A stretch of DNA of 64,000 bases from Camelus bactrianus. Lineage: Eukaryota; Chordata; Mammalia; Artiodactyla; Camelidae. How positions within the stretch are numbered: the first letter of the stretch is position 1; every line of letters starts with the position of its first letter. Location: NCBI RefSeq assembly GCF_048773025.1, contig NC_133544.1, forward strand, positions 76,111,001 through 76,175,000, given 5' to 3'. A program made the translations under genes and the position numbers. The notes under the pieces are model-generated. The model was not told the origin of the DNA. It made no database searches and was given only the letters and a program-made list of their open reading frames with translations. Positions 36,946 to 48,481 of the stretch are shown one piece after another.

Positions 36946-37645
36946 ACTCCTCTTTGAGTACCTACTCTATTCCTTCTGGTTTACAGGATAGAGGGACAAA
37001 GCATTGTTTACTGCTGGGCATTCCTCCAGTCCATAAGAAGCTCTGTAAGTCTCTGAGGTTCCCCTCCTACCCTCCTCACTGTGAGTCTGGCAGAGTCTAA
37101 GCATGCCCCTCTCTCTCCCATAAACTCATGAAAGGCCTAGACTTCTGTTCATAGGCTCTGCTCAACCATACAGCTGTCAAAATTTCATGTGATAACTCTC
37201 AAGTTTGTAGTTAAGATGTTGCTAGATGTAATTTACATTTGAAGAAGGCTCATAGGCTTGCCGTTAGTTGATAGGTTACAGCTCTTGTTCAGGAAAGTTA
37301 GACTTCCCTTATTTCACTTTTACATCTGTGACTACCTAGACCATTTTTTTTCCTAGATTGAGATTCTCCTAAATCACTGGGGCTTAGAAGTCTAACCAGC
37401 ACTTAAAGAAGGGCTTAGGAATGGGATGAAATGCCTGCCTTGGAGCAAGTAGTCATGCAGGAACACACACTCTTCAAAGACCAAATCTACTTGAAGGTAG
37501 GATTCCTCCAGGAGAAGATCTGCTAACACATACAAGTGGAGAGAGATGGTGGGAGAGGGTAGGTGAGTTCTGATGTGTTGGATGTTTGGAAAGCAGAACA
37601 AGGTGACAAAATATGGGGCTTTCTTTCTCTGACATTTCAGGATGC
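36946..37645. other. unassigned sequence
   Basis: The overlapping minus-strand frames at 37392-37746 (115 and 90 codons) show no domain. No repeat is named. Confidence 0.35.
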
Positions 37646-37649
37646 TTGT

Positions 37650-37835
37650 GAGAGAGCCATTTGCAATATGGGAGGCAGCATGATTTTGTAGAATGTGCAA
37701 AGTTTTTATTGTCAAGGGGTAAAATCCTGAATCTGACAACCTTCATGGCTTTGGGCAGTGTTACTTCTCACCTTTGGAGCTTCAGCTTCCTTAAGTCAAC
37801 ACTGGAATTTCAGTACTGTGTATCCAGTGCCTACC
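37650..37835 (+). repeat. MIR
   Basis: GGCAGCATGATTTTGTAGAA, AATCCTGAATCTGACAACCT, TTGGGCAGTGTTACTTCTCA and CTTCAGCTTCCTT follow the forward MIR core (gggcaagttacttaacctctctgagcctcagtttcct). It is the only MIR here on the plus strand. Confidence 0.6.
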
Positions 37836-39570
37836 CCAAAGTGAATGCTGTTGTGCTTACCAAGGTCTTCTCCATGGTGACGTTGTTGTTTTGAGGGTTA
37901 TGTTGGGTCCCTCAGGGAAAAAAAGGGTAGATTTTCAGTTGCCAATCATTTTGGTGGAGGAGAGATACGGATTGGAGAGAAAGTAGGAGAGGTCAATCAC
38001 CAAAAAGGGTGCCATTGTACATAGAACACTTCTGAGGGTGGTGGTGAATTGATTGGCATTTACAAAGCAAAAGAAGGAACTGCTCCATTTTCTCTTCAGT
38101 TTTCAAGCTCCAACTAGCAAGTGAAAGTAACCAGAACTGGAGTCCTGGGCATGAATTGTGGTGGTGGCACCTAGTAATGTGAGGACAGCAGATATTAGGG
38201 ACAGCATTTCAGACTGGCTGGAAGCAAAGACACTACGTTTCCCCTGCTGGGGAACCACTAGCAGTTTTCTAAGACATTTTAGAGAAATCAGCATCCAAAA
38301 GCGGTTGTGGAGTCCTCCAGCCTCCGGGAGGCACAGTGCAATTCTGGTTCTAATGGTGAGGACAACCAACTAGAACTGGTGCTTCTTACTGATGCATGAG
38401 GGGATTGAGATATATATAGATACATATATCACACACACACACAGTGACAAATATTAAAGGTGTGGTGTGTGTAGTGTGGCAAACGTAATGGCACTTAATT
38501 TGATCAGATGGAATGTAACTTTTTTTACCCTACATTGAGAATTAGAGTATGTATTTATTCAAAGTATCTGACATGGTAGATAATCAATAAGTGATAGTTA
38601 TGAATTTCCTGAAACTGAGATCAGTATTCTCCTTTTTTCTTAAAACTGGATTTAATGTGTAGTAAAATCTAATCAAACTTGCATTAATCAAATATGACTA
38701 CTTATCTGTGATGTGATTTCAGGTTGATGAAACTTTATTACAACCATTCCTGAACTCTGAGGAAGGCTGGTATTCCTTTTTTTTTTTTTTTTTTTTTTGG
38801 TAGCAGGAAGCAATGAGAGGGTCCATACATCCAAAAATATAGACCTAGGGGTGACTTAAGACAAAATGACAATGTACAATGGGATTCTATTAATTGTTAG
38901 ATTAAGCCACACTTCATTCATAGACAAAATATCAGTACTGAAGAACGTAAGATTACTTAGCAGTGTCTTTATAAGTCTAGTTCTGATGGGTTTAGAAGGA
39001 CTGCTCCTAATAAATTATCCATTATTCTCCAGGAAACTTCCATTTTTAGGGTCCTTTATAGATGTAAGAAAACTCTTTGTATTTGCATATTTTTACATTT
39101 TGTGTGAAAATTAAAACTGTTTGTATTTCTTCTTTCTAAGTTTTCAATCATAAAAAATTTCACCCTCACCCATAATCCTACTTTAAGTGAGCACTATTAA
39201 TTTGATATGCAGAGGATGATCTTAAAAACTTTTAGAACACTCCCAGATCAAATGAGCATTCAATTTTTACAACAGTATTTCTCAAAATGAATTGTTTACT
39301 GTAATATAAAGAGTATACGTTGTCTGTGGCAAATGACAATTCAGTGGGTAACATGTGCCTAATCTTTACCTCAAAATGGCTCTGGTTATAATGTATGTGA
39401 CTGGTGAGATCACTACAATGTCAAGATTTTTGACACTGATTATTAGATCAAAATTTTAAAATAAAAACTATTATTTCAGTGCATTAAATTGCAATTGGGA
39501 AAGTATATAGTCATCAATTAATTCATATATTAGGAGGAAAGAAGTCGAAGAGAATGCCTCTAGGTGTTGG
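37836..39570. other. unassigned sequence with simple repeats
   Basis: A TA/CA simple repeat lies at 38409-38444 and a T-run at about 38777-38799. No gene or named repeat was found. Confidence 0.35.
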
Positions 39571-39574
39571 CACT

Positions 39575-39850
39575 TGTGTCAGTGTGGGTCCTTGCATGTA
39601 GAAGAAATTTACTGGGGAAACGTCCTGTGAAGAATAAAGAGAAGAGGAAGCAGAAGTAGGCAGGGAAAGTCATCAGACTATGATCCAGGTCTGACCTCTA
39701 TGAAAGGAGAGAGGGAAGGAAAGAGACTTGGGGAGGAAGTGCCTCAGACTAAATTGCAGCTCTGAGAAATCCTTGGCCAGGCTTCATCAGATCCTAAGGT
39801 GCACCACAAGCTCTTTGGGTTAAAATATATGAAGTTTGGAAATACTGTTA
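39575..39850 (-). repeat. ERVL-type LTR copy (same family as 52467 and 63617)
   Basis: It begins TGTGTCAGTGTGGGTCCTTG and carries GGAAGCAG, GTAGGCAGGGAAAGT and TCAGACTATGATCCAGG in the same order as the LTR at the right edge of the window. Minus orientation is inferred from the family. No internal region is attached, so it is a solo LTR fossil. The high-coordinate end is unclear. Confidence 0.5.
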
Positions 39851-40029
39851 ATCCGTGAAAGTCAGCTTCAAATGTTTTAGATATACAGTCTTTTACAATA
39901 TTTTTCAAATCTTGAATATTTTATATATGTTATACATTTAAGAACAACAAAATAACTGGGATTATTTTAATATGTGAACCAAACATAAAAAATATAAGCA
40001 TGTAGGTAATTATTTTCATGCTACTAGGG

Positions 40030-40076
40030 GTATGTATGTGCGTGTGTGTGTGTGTGTTATGTGTATGTGAGAGAGA
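40030..40076. repeat. (GT)n/(GA)n microsatellite
   Basis: A GT run interrupted by GC and AT steps ends in GAGAGAGAG. Confidence 0.85.
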
Positions 40077-40079
40077 GCG

Positions 40080-40745
40080 CTTCTAGTGAGCGCCTCTTAT
40101 GCATAATTTAATGACTTCTTGGCTTCTTTTATTCCAGCCACTACTGAAATGACTAGTTTGACACAGGCTAGCTTTGTATAGGTACAACTCTTGTTTCCTA
40201 TCATGGGACTCCTGATGCCATTATATGGGATGCCCAAGGGCACCTGTTTGGCACTCTGAGAAGTGCACACCTGTAAGCACAGCCTAGAAGTACAAGAGAG
40301 GTTATGTCTGTGGTCCTGTCTTGAGCAATGGAGGAAGGTACTTGATGGATAAATGCTGCCCCTTTTCACTGGGTGGCTGGTTCTGAAAGTTGCAAGGGTC
40401 TGCAGACAACCAGTTGTCTGTTGTGGTAGAAAACATATCCTCAGATTGCCTTCCCCTACTTCCATGTTTCATTCTTCTATCCTAAAATCCTGCTCCCTGG
40501 CATCGTATGCCCTAATTAATGTCCCGCTCTCAACCTCTGCTTTCACGGCAACTTGGATCAAGTCTTGAGGCAAAGACAGCCTTGTTTAATGGTGGTGTAA
40601 CCCTAATTCTTATGACTATGATTGTGCTGTTATTGGTGCAATCTTTATGGAAACTGTTGGATGTTTAGAAAAATGTCAATTTAAACATTGGGATGAGCCT
40701 CTTTGCATAAGTATTTCTCTGACTGATTTGCTGTAAGGTTTATAA
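40080..40745. other. unassigned sequence with a 122-codon minus-strand frame
   Basis: The frame at 40097-40465 has no recognisable domain, no signal peptide and no splice context. I treat it as chance. Confidence 0.35.
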
Positions 40746-40749
40746 ATCC

Positions 40750-41115
40750 TCTGGCTTTCTTTCTTGGACTTGGTAGCAGGTTACACTTCTCTGTGATCTT
40801 TGAAGTGAGGCATGGCCCTAAGATTTGCTCAAACCAATGAAAGACGGATGGAAGGGAGAAGGATCAGGCACAAGTTTTATGAGCCAAGACATGTTTTTTT
40901 ATATTTCTACCCTCTTGCCATAGGGACGATAAAATATTGATGAGAGTATATTTTTTCATCAACCTGGATATCAGAGCAACAGTGATCAGCAGATCCTACC
41001 TGTTGCTGCATTGAACATGTAGTATTAGCAAGAAATAGACTTTGTCATGTTAAACTGCTGAGACTTTTCAGTCGTTTGCTATGGTTTACAAGTCAGGATG
41101 GGCCAGGTTATAATG
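40750..41115 (+). repeat. MLT1-type (MaLR) LTR remnant
   Basis: TTTCTTGGACTTGGTAGCAG, GATCTTTGAAGTGAGGCATG, GCTCAAACCAATGAAAGACG, ATTGAACATGTAGTATTAGC and a closing TTAAACTGCTGAGACTTTTC follow the LTR order of this class. Solo and decayed. Confidence 0.5.
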
Positions 41116-41144
41116 CATTGTCACAACACATACATGTGTGGACA

Positions 41145-41365
41145 CACACACACTCTATGTACCAAGCGTTGCTCTAAGGATTTAAAAAAAAAAAAAAGCT
41201 GTTAAAAACAATCATGCAGTAGCCAATGAAGTGAATGAAATGAGCTTCTCAACTGTAAAGTCATAATTGTGTCTAAGGTTGATATGCAACAACGTGCTCA
41301 AGATCATCTTGCTGGTAAGTCAAAAAGCCAGGAGTCAAACTTCAGAACCCTATTTCTAATACCTA
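41145..41365 (-). repeat. MIR
   Basis: TATGTACCAAGCGTTGCTCT, AAATGAGCTTCTCAACTGTA, GTGCTCAAGATCATCTTGCT, GGTAAGTCAAAAAGCCAGGA and GTCAAACTTCAGAACCC match the reverse-complement MIR. An A-run of 14 sits inside it. Confidence 0.7.
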
Positions 41366-42635
41366 CACCAGTGTTTCCTGGTGTGGATATAGATTGTTGG
41401 TGATCCCTGGTGGTCTATCAGGTAGCACACAGAGGAATTTGTATTTTTAATGACTTCTCTCACCTATTTCACAAATTTTTCATTGAGATTATTAATTGTA
41501 AATAGTTACATAAATTATATAAAAATGCATCCCGTTAACAGGCGTAGCTAATATTAACTAGTAAATTGCACAGGTGCTAGGATGGACTGCATTTAAGAAT
41601 ACAATCATGAAGAACATAAGATATCTGTGAAAATAAATAGTAATTTCTCCTTACTGTTATATCAACAATTTTCTGAAGTTTGCAATTCCACAATAGTGCA
41701 AAAGTGGTTCTTAAAGAAAAGGAAGCAAATAAAGTAGTGATAAAATAGGAGTTAATTACTACAGCTCAAAATAATGTAAATACTGTATAGTACTGCAGTG
41801 AATGTGAAAAAAAATGAGTATCTACTAAAAAGTGATTTGGTTAGTGTAATGATTTTTCCATAAACAACCAAGGAAAGATGAGGAAGAATCTGAATTGATT
41901 TTTATTGGATGGAACCACAATACAGTCTTAGGAAGCTGTCATGAGACCCTGAATGTTTTTTCATGGCTTTCTAGCAAAGCACAATGACCTCTCTAGCAAA
42001 ATAAAATTTTTTTTCAGGAAAAGTCTAAAATAATGCTTAGAGTACAAAATTGATTGTCACTAAGACAGAAAAAAGACTAAAACCTTAGCAGCATTGTTCA
42101 AAGTTACAATACTTACAGAAAACACAAATACAATCCCTGCTCCTGCTAAGAAGCTTGTAACACCACTCATAAAGTTGACAAATAAAGCTTATACGGAAAG
42201 GAAAAGCTATAGGCACAATTTCTTTGTTAAAAAGACATTTTGTTCATTGCCTTATATCAATGGCATACAACATGGAAGAGCAATTACTGTCACTTATGTG
42301 CGGGCAGATAATTTGCTTTTATATTTGGACAAAACCAATTCCAGCATATTTTGTGTAGCACATGAAGAAATTTCCAGGCACTGCTTTTTGTCCCATTTAT
42401 CACTAAAACTCATTTTGTGAGCCATGTTATCAAGGAGAAACCTTTTCAAGAGTAGTTAAGTGGGAAAAAAAGGTGCCCTGGGATCAGTATTGTCAGAACA
42501 GTACTTGTGAACGAGGAGGATTGCTACCTGAATGAAATTGCACTAGAATCAGATCCACGCATCACTTTACTTGCAGGGAACAGTTGTGGGTCAGTATGAT
42601 GTGGGAAGGATATCCTCCCTTTGCTTCAGTGGAAC
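41366..42635. other. unassigned sequence with a 108-codon frame
   Basis: The plus-strand frame at 42094-42420 does not match any family I know, has no upstream promoter or splice signal that I trust, and lies in AT-rich sequence. I do not call it a gene. Confidence 0.35.
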
Positions 42636-42639
42636 AATG

Positions 42640-43100
42640 CTCTACCTTTCTGAGCTAGGGTCCCCACAAAAATGAGATGGCATGCTCAAAATAGGACAAT
42701 TCAAGGAAGGTTTGTTTACAAGGGAACTATTTGCAACCATGTGGTTGGAGAACTGCAGGGCCACTGCAGCAACCCAAGGCTTAATGAGAGCCAACTCATT
42801 ACAGTGTTCTCACTCCTTTTTGTAGGTCTCACCAACTTCATATAAATATTGATGACACAGAGCTAAGGAATGTGCTAGGGTTCCTGTATTTAGACGCCTG
42901 TTGGGTGAAGTCTCTGCCCAACCCAATTCCAGCAAAGTCATGGCCAAGAATTTCACACCGACTCTGATCTGCTTTGTACCAGCATCGACTTGCCCTAGGT
43001 TTGCGCTGAGTCTCTTGCTTCCTGCCTGGGTCTTCTGCTGTCACTCATGGGGGACCCTGAGAGCACCCACTGGGTATCCCCATATTCATCTAAAAAGTAA
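42640..43100 (-). repeat. possible LTR-like old repeat
   Basis: On the minus strand the end reads GAGCATGCCATCTCATTTTT, then GTGGGGACCCTAGCTC, similar to the closing block of the repeat at 6152-6610. This is the only support. Confidence 0.25.
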
Positions 43101-44584
43101 GGGGAGTTAGTGCCTTAAGGAGCAAAGCTCAGCCAGTGAGGGATGGAAGTCAGCAAATACCTTTGATCCCTTGGGAGGCTGTTTTGAGATGTACCCCGCG
43201 TACTTGTCAGAAGGTTCCCACGATATCTAACACCAACCACCCACAGCAGTTAAATCCAGTCAATAATGCATCCTTGTATTGACTTTCCCGCCTCTATTTC
43301 AACGTAGATAATACCCAGAAGGGATAATATCTGCAATTACCTCTAGGAAGGAAACATTCTTCCTCACCCTGACGCCATTAAGGGCTTAATTTTAGGCATT
43401 AGCATCTTTGGTGGGGAGGGCCATATCAGAAATTTTGGAGGCACAATTGTCCTCCTCTGGATCCAGACAACCCCACATAAAGTTGAAGTTTAGTTAGTTT
43501 TATATACCAATATGTTACTTAGAGTGAAGGGCTCCAAGCCCAGGTGAGGTGGTCTCAGCATATATCCAGGTTAGGCTGAGTAATTTACATATATAATGTG
43601 ACTGCAAATCACAACAGTTTCCTTAAGGCTCATTTATCCTCCAGAGTCCACAGTCTTTACTTATCATCGTCACATTCTCTGGGACAGTAGCACCTGATTC
43701 AAAAATATTCCTAAACTCAGCTGTAAAATTAAAATAGGAGTCAGTGTTCTAATATTTCCTGGAGTTGTGCTAACAAGCTCTTAAACTAGCTCTAAAATTC
43801 ACGCTCTAGTAGATGACCTGTTTTTCTTCTTTTCTAGCAGCTTGGAGAATTTTATATCTAACCTTAAACAATGATGTTTCAATGTGGATAATTTTCCTAT
43901 CAAATCCTTCAGTGGTGGAAAAATCTTTTCTAGTGTTTTTGATAACTTCTTCCTCCTTTGCTTATCTTTTTCTGAAATTCCTCTTATCTAGAGGAATAAT
44001 CCTAAAGATTCAACACTCCTGCCTCATCTTATCTTATTTTTCCATGTTTTAGGTGTAGATACTGGGAACTTCTAAAAAATGCAATTTGAAAAGATAATAT
44101 CCTTAAACTAGTTTTCTTTGGGGGGTTATTTTAGGTAGGAAATAAAAGGGCTTTAAAAGATCAAATATTTTGATTCAATTGAGGCATATCTTATTTGAAG
44201 CTTAACTGTTTTGTTTGTTTCCTTGCCTGCTGTTCATCTGGTAGTCCTAATAGTTGAGTTTAATCTGTTCATTTTTGTGGTGTTTACTGGTAAATTTAGA
44301 TATTTCTAGCAGCTTATTTTGTATTGTCTTTATTATCTATTTTCTTTTTTTTTCCTTCCTTGCTTTCTCTTGGTTGGTAAAATTCTATTTCTTCCCCCTC
44401 ACTGATTTAAACTTTAAACAGACATTTAAAATTTATATTTTATTATAAAGTCTATAATTATACAGTGTGTCATTATGTGCTGGTGTTTTCTCCTTGAAGA
44501 TACCAAAGTCACCCTTTCCATCTTTTCCATTAATGTTTAGAGACTTAGTTTTACCTCTGAAATAAGATTTCAGTTATTAGTTAT
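43101..44584. other. unassigned sequence, probably old L1/HAL1-like near the end
   Basis: About 44230-44560 is T-rich and includes AGATATTTCTAGCAGCTTAT, TTTGTATTGTCTTTATTATC, which recalls an old L1-like sequence. The rest is unrecognised. Confidence 0.3.
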
Positions 44585-44597
44585 GTTTACCAATTTT

Positions 44598-45883
44598 TTT
44601 TAGTGAAGTATATTCAGTTGACAATGTTGTGTCAATTTCTGGTATACAGCATAATAGTTCAGCATACATATGCATACATATATTTGTTTTCGTGTTCTTT
44701 TTCATTATAGGTTACTATAAGATATTGAATATAGTTCCCTGTGGTATACAGAAGAAACTTGTTCATCTTATTTTATATATAGTAGTTAGTATCTGCAAAT
44801 CTCAAACTCCAGTTCCCACCTCCTTTTCCCCAAAGTTTGTTTTCTATATCTGTGAACCTATTTTTGTTTTGTAAATCGGTTCATTTGTCTTTTTTTTTTT
44901 AGAATCCACATATAAGTGATATCATATGGTATTTTTCTTTCATTTAGAATGACAATCTCCAGGTCCATCCATGTTGCTGCAAATGGCATTATTTTATTAT
45001 TTTTTATGGCTGAGTAGTATTCCATTGTATAAATGTACCACAGCTTCTTTATCCAGTCTTCTGTCAGTGGACATTTAGGTTGTTTCCATGTCTTGGATAT
45101 TGTAAATAGTGCTGCTATGAACATTGAAGTGCATGTTTCTTTTTGAGTTAAAGTTCCCTCTGGATATATGCCCAGGAGTGGGATTGCTGGATCATATAGT
45201 AAATCTAATTTTAGTTTTTTGAGGACTCTCCATACTGTTTTCCATAATGGCTGCACCAAACTACACTCCCACCAACAGTGTAAGAGGGTTCGCTTTTCTC
45301 CAAAGCCTCTCCAGCATTTATCATTTGTGGACCTTTGAATGATGGCCATTCTGACTGGTGTGAGGTGATACTTCATTGTAGTTTTGATTTGCATTTCTCT
45401 GATAATTTTCAATTTTGAGCATTTTTTTCATATGTCTATTGACCATTTGTATGTCTTCATTGGAGAATTGCTTGTTTAGGTCTTCTGCCCATTTTGGATT
45501 GAGTTTTTTTGTTTTTAATTAAGTTGTATGAACTATTTATGTATTCTGGAAATTAAGCCTTTGTCAGTCTCATCTTTTGCAAATATTTTCTCCCATTCCG
45601 TAGGTTGTCTTTTCGTTTTGCTTATGGTTTCCTTTGCTGTGCAAAAGCTTGTAAGTTTAACTAAACTGTAAGTTTATTTTTGCTTTTATTTCTATTGCCT
45701 GGGTAGACTGTTCTAGGAGAACATTGCTGAGATTTACGTCAGATAATGTTTTGCCTATTTTTTTCTTCTAGGGGGTTTATAGTGTCTTGTCTTGTGTTTA
45801 AGTCTTTAAGCCATTTTGAGTTTATTTGTGTGCATGGTGTGAGGGAGTATTCTGACTTCATTGATTTACATGCAGCTGTCTAT
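44598..45883 (-). mobile_element. 5'-truncated L1 LINE, best-preserved ORF2 tail in the window
   Basis: About 1.29 kb. The 3' UTR is of the CAGTTGACAATGTTGTGTCA type. The ORF2 C-terminal region holds a 184-codon open frame (44858-45412) with [55 protein letters not shown] and [14 protein letters not shown], all conserved in L1 ORF2. Near-matching 13-14-bp duplications flank it: 44585-44597 and 45884-45897 share TTTACCAAT and TTT. It is truncated and not mobile. Confidence 0.92.
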
Positions 45884-45897
45884 ATTTACCAATATTT

Positions 45898-47148
45898 TGC
45901 TTAGTTTTTGCTCACCATTTCTTTTGCATTCCATTCTTTCCTGTCTTCTTGCTGTGGGAATGATTTAATAGCATTTACCATCCACAGAACCTTACTGAAA
46001 GGAAGAGCGTAGTCCTTCTGCATCTGAAAATAACCTACTGTTCCCTTACTCTTGAGTAGTAATCTGGCTGGTTTAAAGTCTACGCATTTAATATTGCCCC
46101 AGAATTTTGAGAATTTCAGTCTATTTTCACCTGTAACTTATTTATGTTGATGGGATTTCTGCCGTCCGTCTGTGAGGTGGATGAGACAGTATATATAAAA
46201 GCATGGCAACTAGACTAAGAGAATCTACAGACTATCATGAAGTCTATAGTTTCTCTAGGTTTGGATTTACTTTTATTAATTCTACTTAGATCTTGGTTAA
46301 AACCTTTCTAGAAATGAAGAAAAACTCACATATTCAGACTGAAAGTACATAGTATTATTTTTCACCATTGCTTCAACTCTCATCTCCTGGAATTTGTTAG
46401 ACTCTGGGGCTTCTCTGTTCCCACTTCTTCCACATATTTTTTGCATTATTTCTGGACTGTTCTCTGAGTGAATTTCTCAGGATTAATTCTTTAACTGTCT
46501 TACATCAGGAGTTTATCTCATATATGTGTGACTTTGAAAGAGACTCACAAACCTGTCCAGGCCATTTCTCAGACAGAACTACAAATGAATAAACTTACTA
46601 CTCATCACAAAAAAATCCCCCAATTTAAGTTGAATGATAACAGTAAGAAGGAGATGTGATCAGTGTTTAAATAATATTTCCCTACAATTGTAATTTTAAA
46701 ACCTTGCTAAAATATGTCTAAGCCTTGATATTTTCATTTTACTTAGAATTTGGAGAACACTTTTAATCCCATATGAAGATTTTTCATCTCAAAGTTTTAC
46801 TCATTTATGTTATTTTGCTGCTGCTCCTGTTAAGTTATTCCTGAAGATCTGTAATTATAGAAATGGGGGGAAATGGGTATCTACTCTTTCACCTCATCTT
46901 GACATTTCCTTTGGCCCATTTTCTCTGCACTCAAGGAGAGCTTATCAACTGTGTCTTCTATGTCACTGGTTCTGTTATCTGCAGTTTGAATGCTATTTGT
47001 TTCTCCTTCCAATAGGACTTCAAATTATTCTACTACATTTTTAGTTTTTTTTCATTTTAATTCTTTTTCTTATATCACATATTGAGTTTCTTATAACTTT
47101 TGGTTTACATTCCTCAGGGACCACATTTTCATGCATTTTAGTGAGGAT
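45898..47148. other. AT-rich sequence, possible old L1/HAL1 remnant
   Basis: T-rich, with fragments such as TTATCAACTGTGTCTTCTAT and TATCACATATTGAGTTTCTT that recall old L1-like sequence. No coding signal and no confident family. Confidence 0.3.
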
Positions 47149-47165
47149 GACAGGACATTTTTCTT
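47149..47165. repeat. outer L1 target-site duplication, left copy
   Basis: GACAGGACATTTTTCTT. The right copy at 48465-48481 is GACAAGATATTTTTCTT, 15 of 17 identical. Confidence 0.85.
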
Positions 47166-47601
47166 TTTTTTTTTTTTAATTTTTTGTTGAAGTGTAGTTG
47201 ATTTACAATATTAGTTTCCGGTGTACAGCAAAGTGATTCAGTTATACAGATATATATTTTTTCAGATTCTTTTTCATTGTATGTTATTACAAGAAATTGA
47301 ATGTAGTTCCCTGTGCTAATACAGTAGGACCTCATTGTTCATCTGTTTTATATATAGTAATGTGTATCTTCTAATCCAAAACTCCTAGTGTATCCCTCCT
47401 CCCTCTTTCCTCTTTGGTAACCATAGTTTGTTTTCTATGTCTGTGAGTCTGTTTTTGGTTTGTAAATAGAATTTGTATCTTTTTTTTAATGTTCTACATA
47501 GAAGTGATACCATATGATAATTTGTCTTTCTCTGTCTGATTTGCTTCATTTAATATGATAATCTCTAGGTCCATCAGTATTTCTGCAAATGGCATTATTT
47601 C

Positions 47602-48349
47602 TTTTTTTAAAACATTTTATTTAATTGATTTATAATCATTTTACAACGTGTCAAATTCCAGTATAGAGCACAATTTTTCAGTTATACATGAACATGTATA
47701 TATTCATTGTCACATTTTTTTTCTCTGTTAGCTACCATAAAATCTTGTATATATTTCCCTGTGCTATACAGTATAATCTTGTTTATCTATTCTACAATTT
47801 TGAAATCCCAGTCTATCTCTTCCCACCCCCTGCCCCCTTGGCAACCACAAGTTTATATTCTATGTCTGTGAATCTATTTCTGTTTTGTATTTATGCTTTG
47901 TTTGTTTTTAGATTCCACATATGAGCGATCTCATATGGTATTTTTCTTTCTCTTTCTGGCTTACTTCACTTAGAATGACATTCTTCAGGAGCATCCATGT
48001 TGCTGCAAATGGCGTTATGTTATCGGTTTTTATGGCTGAGTAGTATTTCATTGTATAAATATACCATCTCTTCTTTATCCAGTCATCTGTTGGTGGACAT
48101 TTAGGCTGTTTCCATGTCTTGGCTATTGTAAATAATGCTGCTATGAACATTGGGGTGCAGGTGTCATCCTGAAGTAGGGTTCCTTCTGGATATATGCCCA
48201 GGAGTGGGATTCCTGGGTCATATGGTAAGTCTGTTCCTAGTCTTTTGAGGAATCTCCATACTGTTTTCCACAGTGGCTGCACCAAACTGCATTCCCACCA
48301 GCAGTGAAGGAGGGTTCCCTTTTCTCCACAGCCTCTCCAGCATTTGTCA
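47602..48349 (-). mobile_element. inner L1 LINE nested in an L1, perfect 17-bp duplication
   Basis: A 748-bp 5'-truncated L1 with a 3' UTR of the ATCATTTTACAACGTGTCAA type and the last part of ORF2. It reads [54 protein letters not shown] on the minus strand. The identical GCAAATGGCATTATTTC lies on both sides (47585-47601 and 48350-48366). The inserted copy is thus younger than the surrounding element, whose own duplications have diverged. Confidence 0.95.
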
Positions 48350-48414
48350 GCAAATGGCATTATTTCATTCTTTTTTATGGCTGAGTAGTATTCCGTTGTG
48401 TCTACATACTCCAT
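47908..48414 (-). other. chimeric open frame across the nested L1 junction
   Basis: A 168-codon frame begins in the outer L1 (MEYVDTTEYYSAIKKNEIMP) and passes through the 17-bp duplication into the inner L1 ([20 protein letters not shown]). It ends at the conserved ORF2 C-terminus (YHMRSLICGI). It therefore contains the YYSAIK motif twice. It is an accident of insertion and not a functional gene. Confidence 0.85.
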
Positions 48415-48464
48415 CTTTTTTATCCAGTCATCTGTTGATGGACATTTAGGTTGTTTCCATGCAA

Positions 48465-48481
48465 GACAAGATATTTTTCTT
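48465..48481. repeat. outer L1 target-site duplication, right copy
   Basis: GACAAGATATTTTTCTT, partner of 47149-47165. Confidence 0.85.

Larger units (their letters stand above)
47166..48464 (-). mobile_element. outer L1 LINE, split by a nested L1
   Basis: A truncated L1 with a T-run at 47166, then a 3' UTR of the GTTGATTTACAATATTAG ... CAGCAAAGTGATTCAG type and the start of the ORF2 C-terminal region up to 47601. It is interrupted at 47602-48349 by a second L1 and resumes at 48350-48464 with GGCTGAGTAGTATTCCGTTG. Without the insert it is about 0.55 kb. Flanking 17-bp duplications have two mismatches. Confidence 0.92.

Noticed and set aside
37392-37746. Overlapping minus-strand ORFs of 115 and 90 codons
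   Set aside because: The two frames overlap each other and neither shows a domain. Chance frames.
40097-40465. 122-codon minus-strand ORF
   Set aside because: No recognisable family and no regulatory or splice context. A frame of this length is expected by chance in a 64-kb window.
42094-42420. 108-codon plus-strand ORF as a processed pseudogene
   Set aside because: There is no match to a known protein, and I see no poly-A tail or duplication that would mark a retrocopy.
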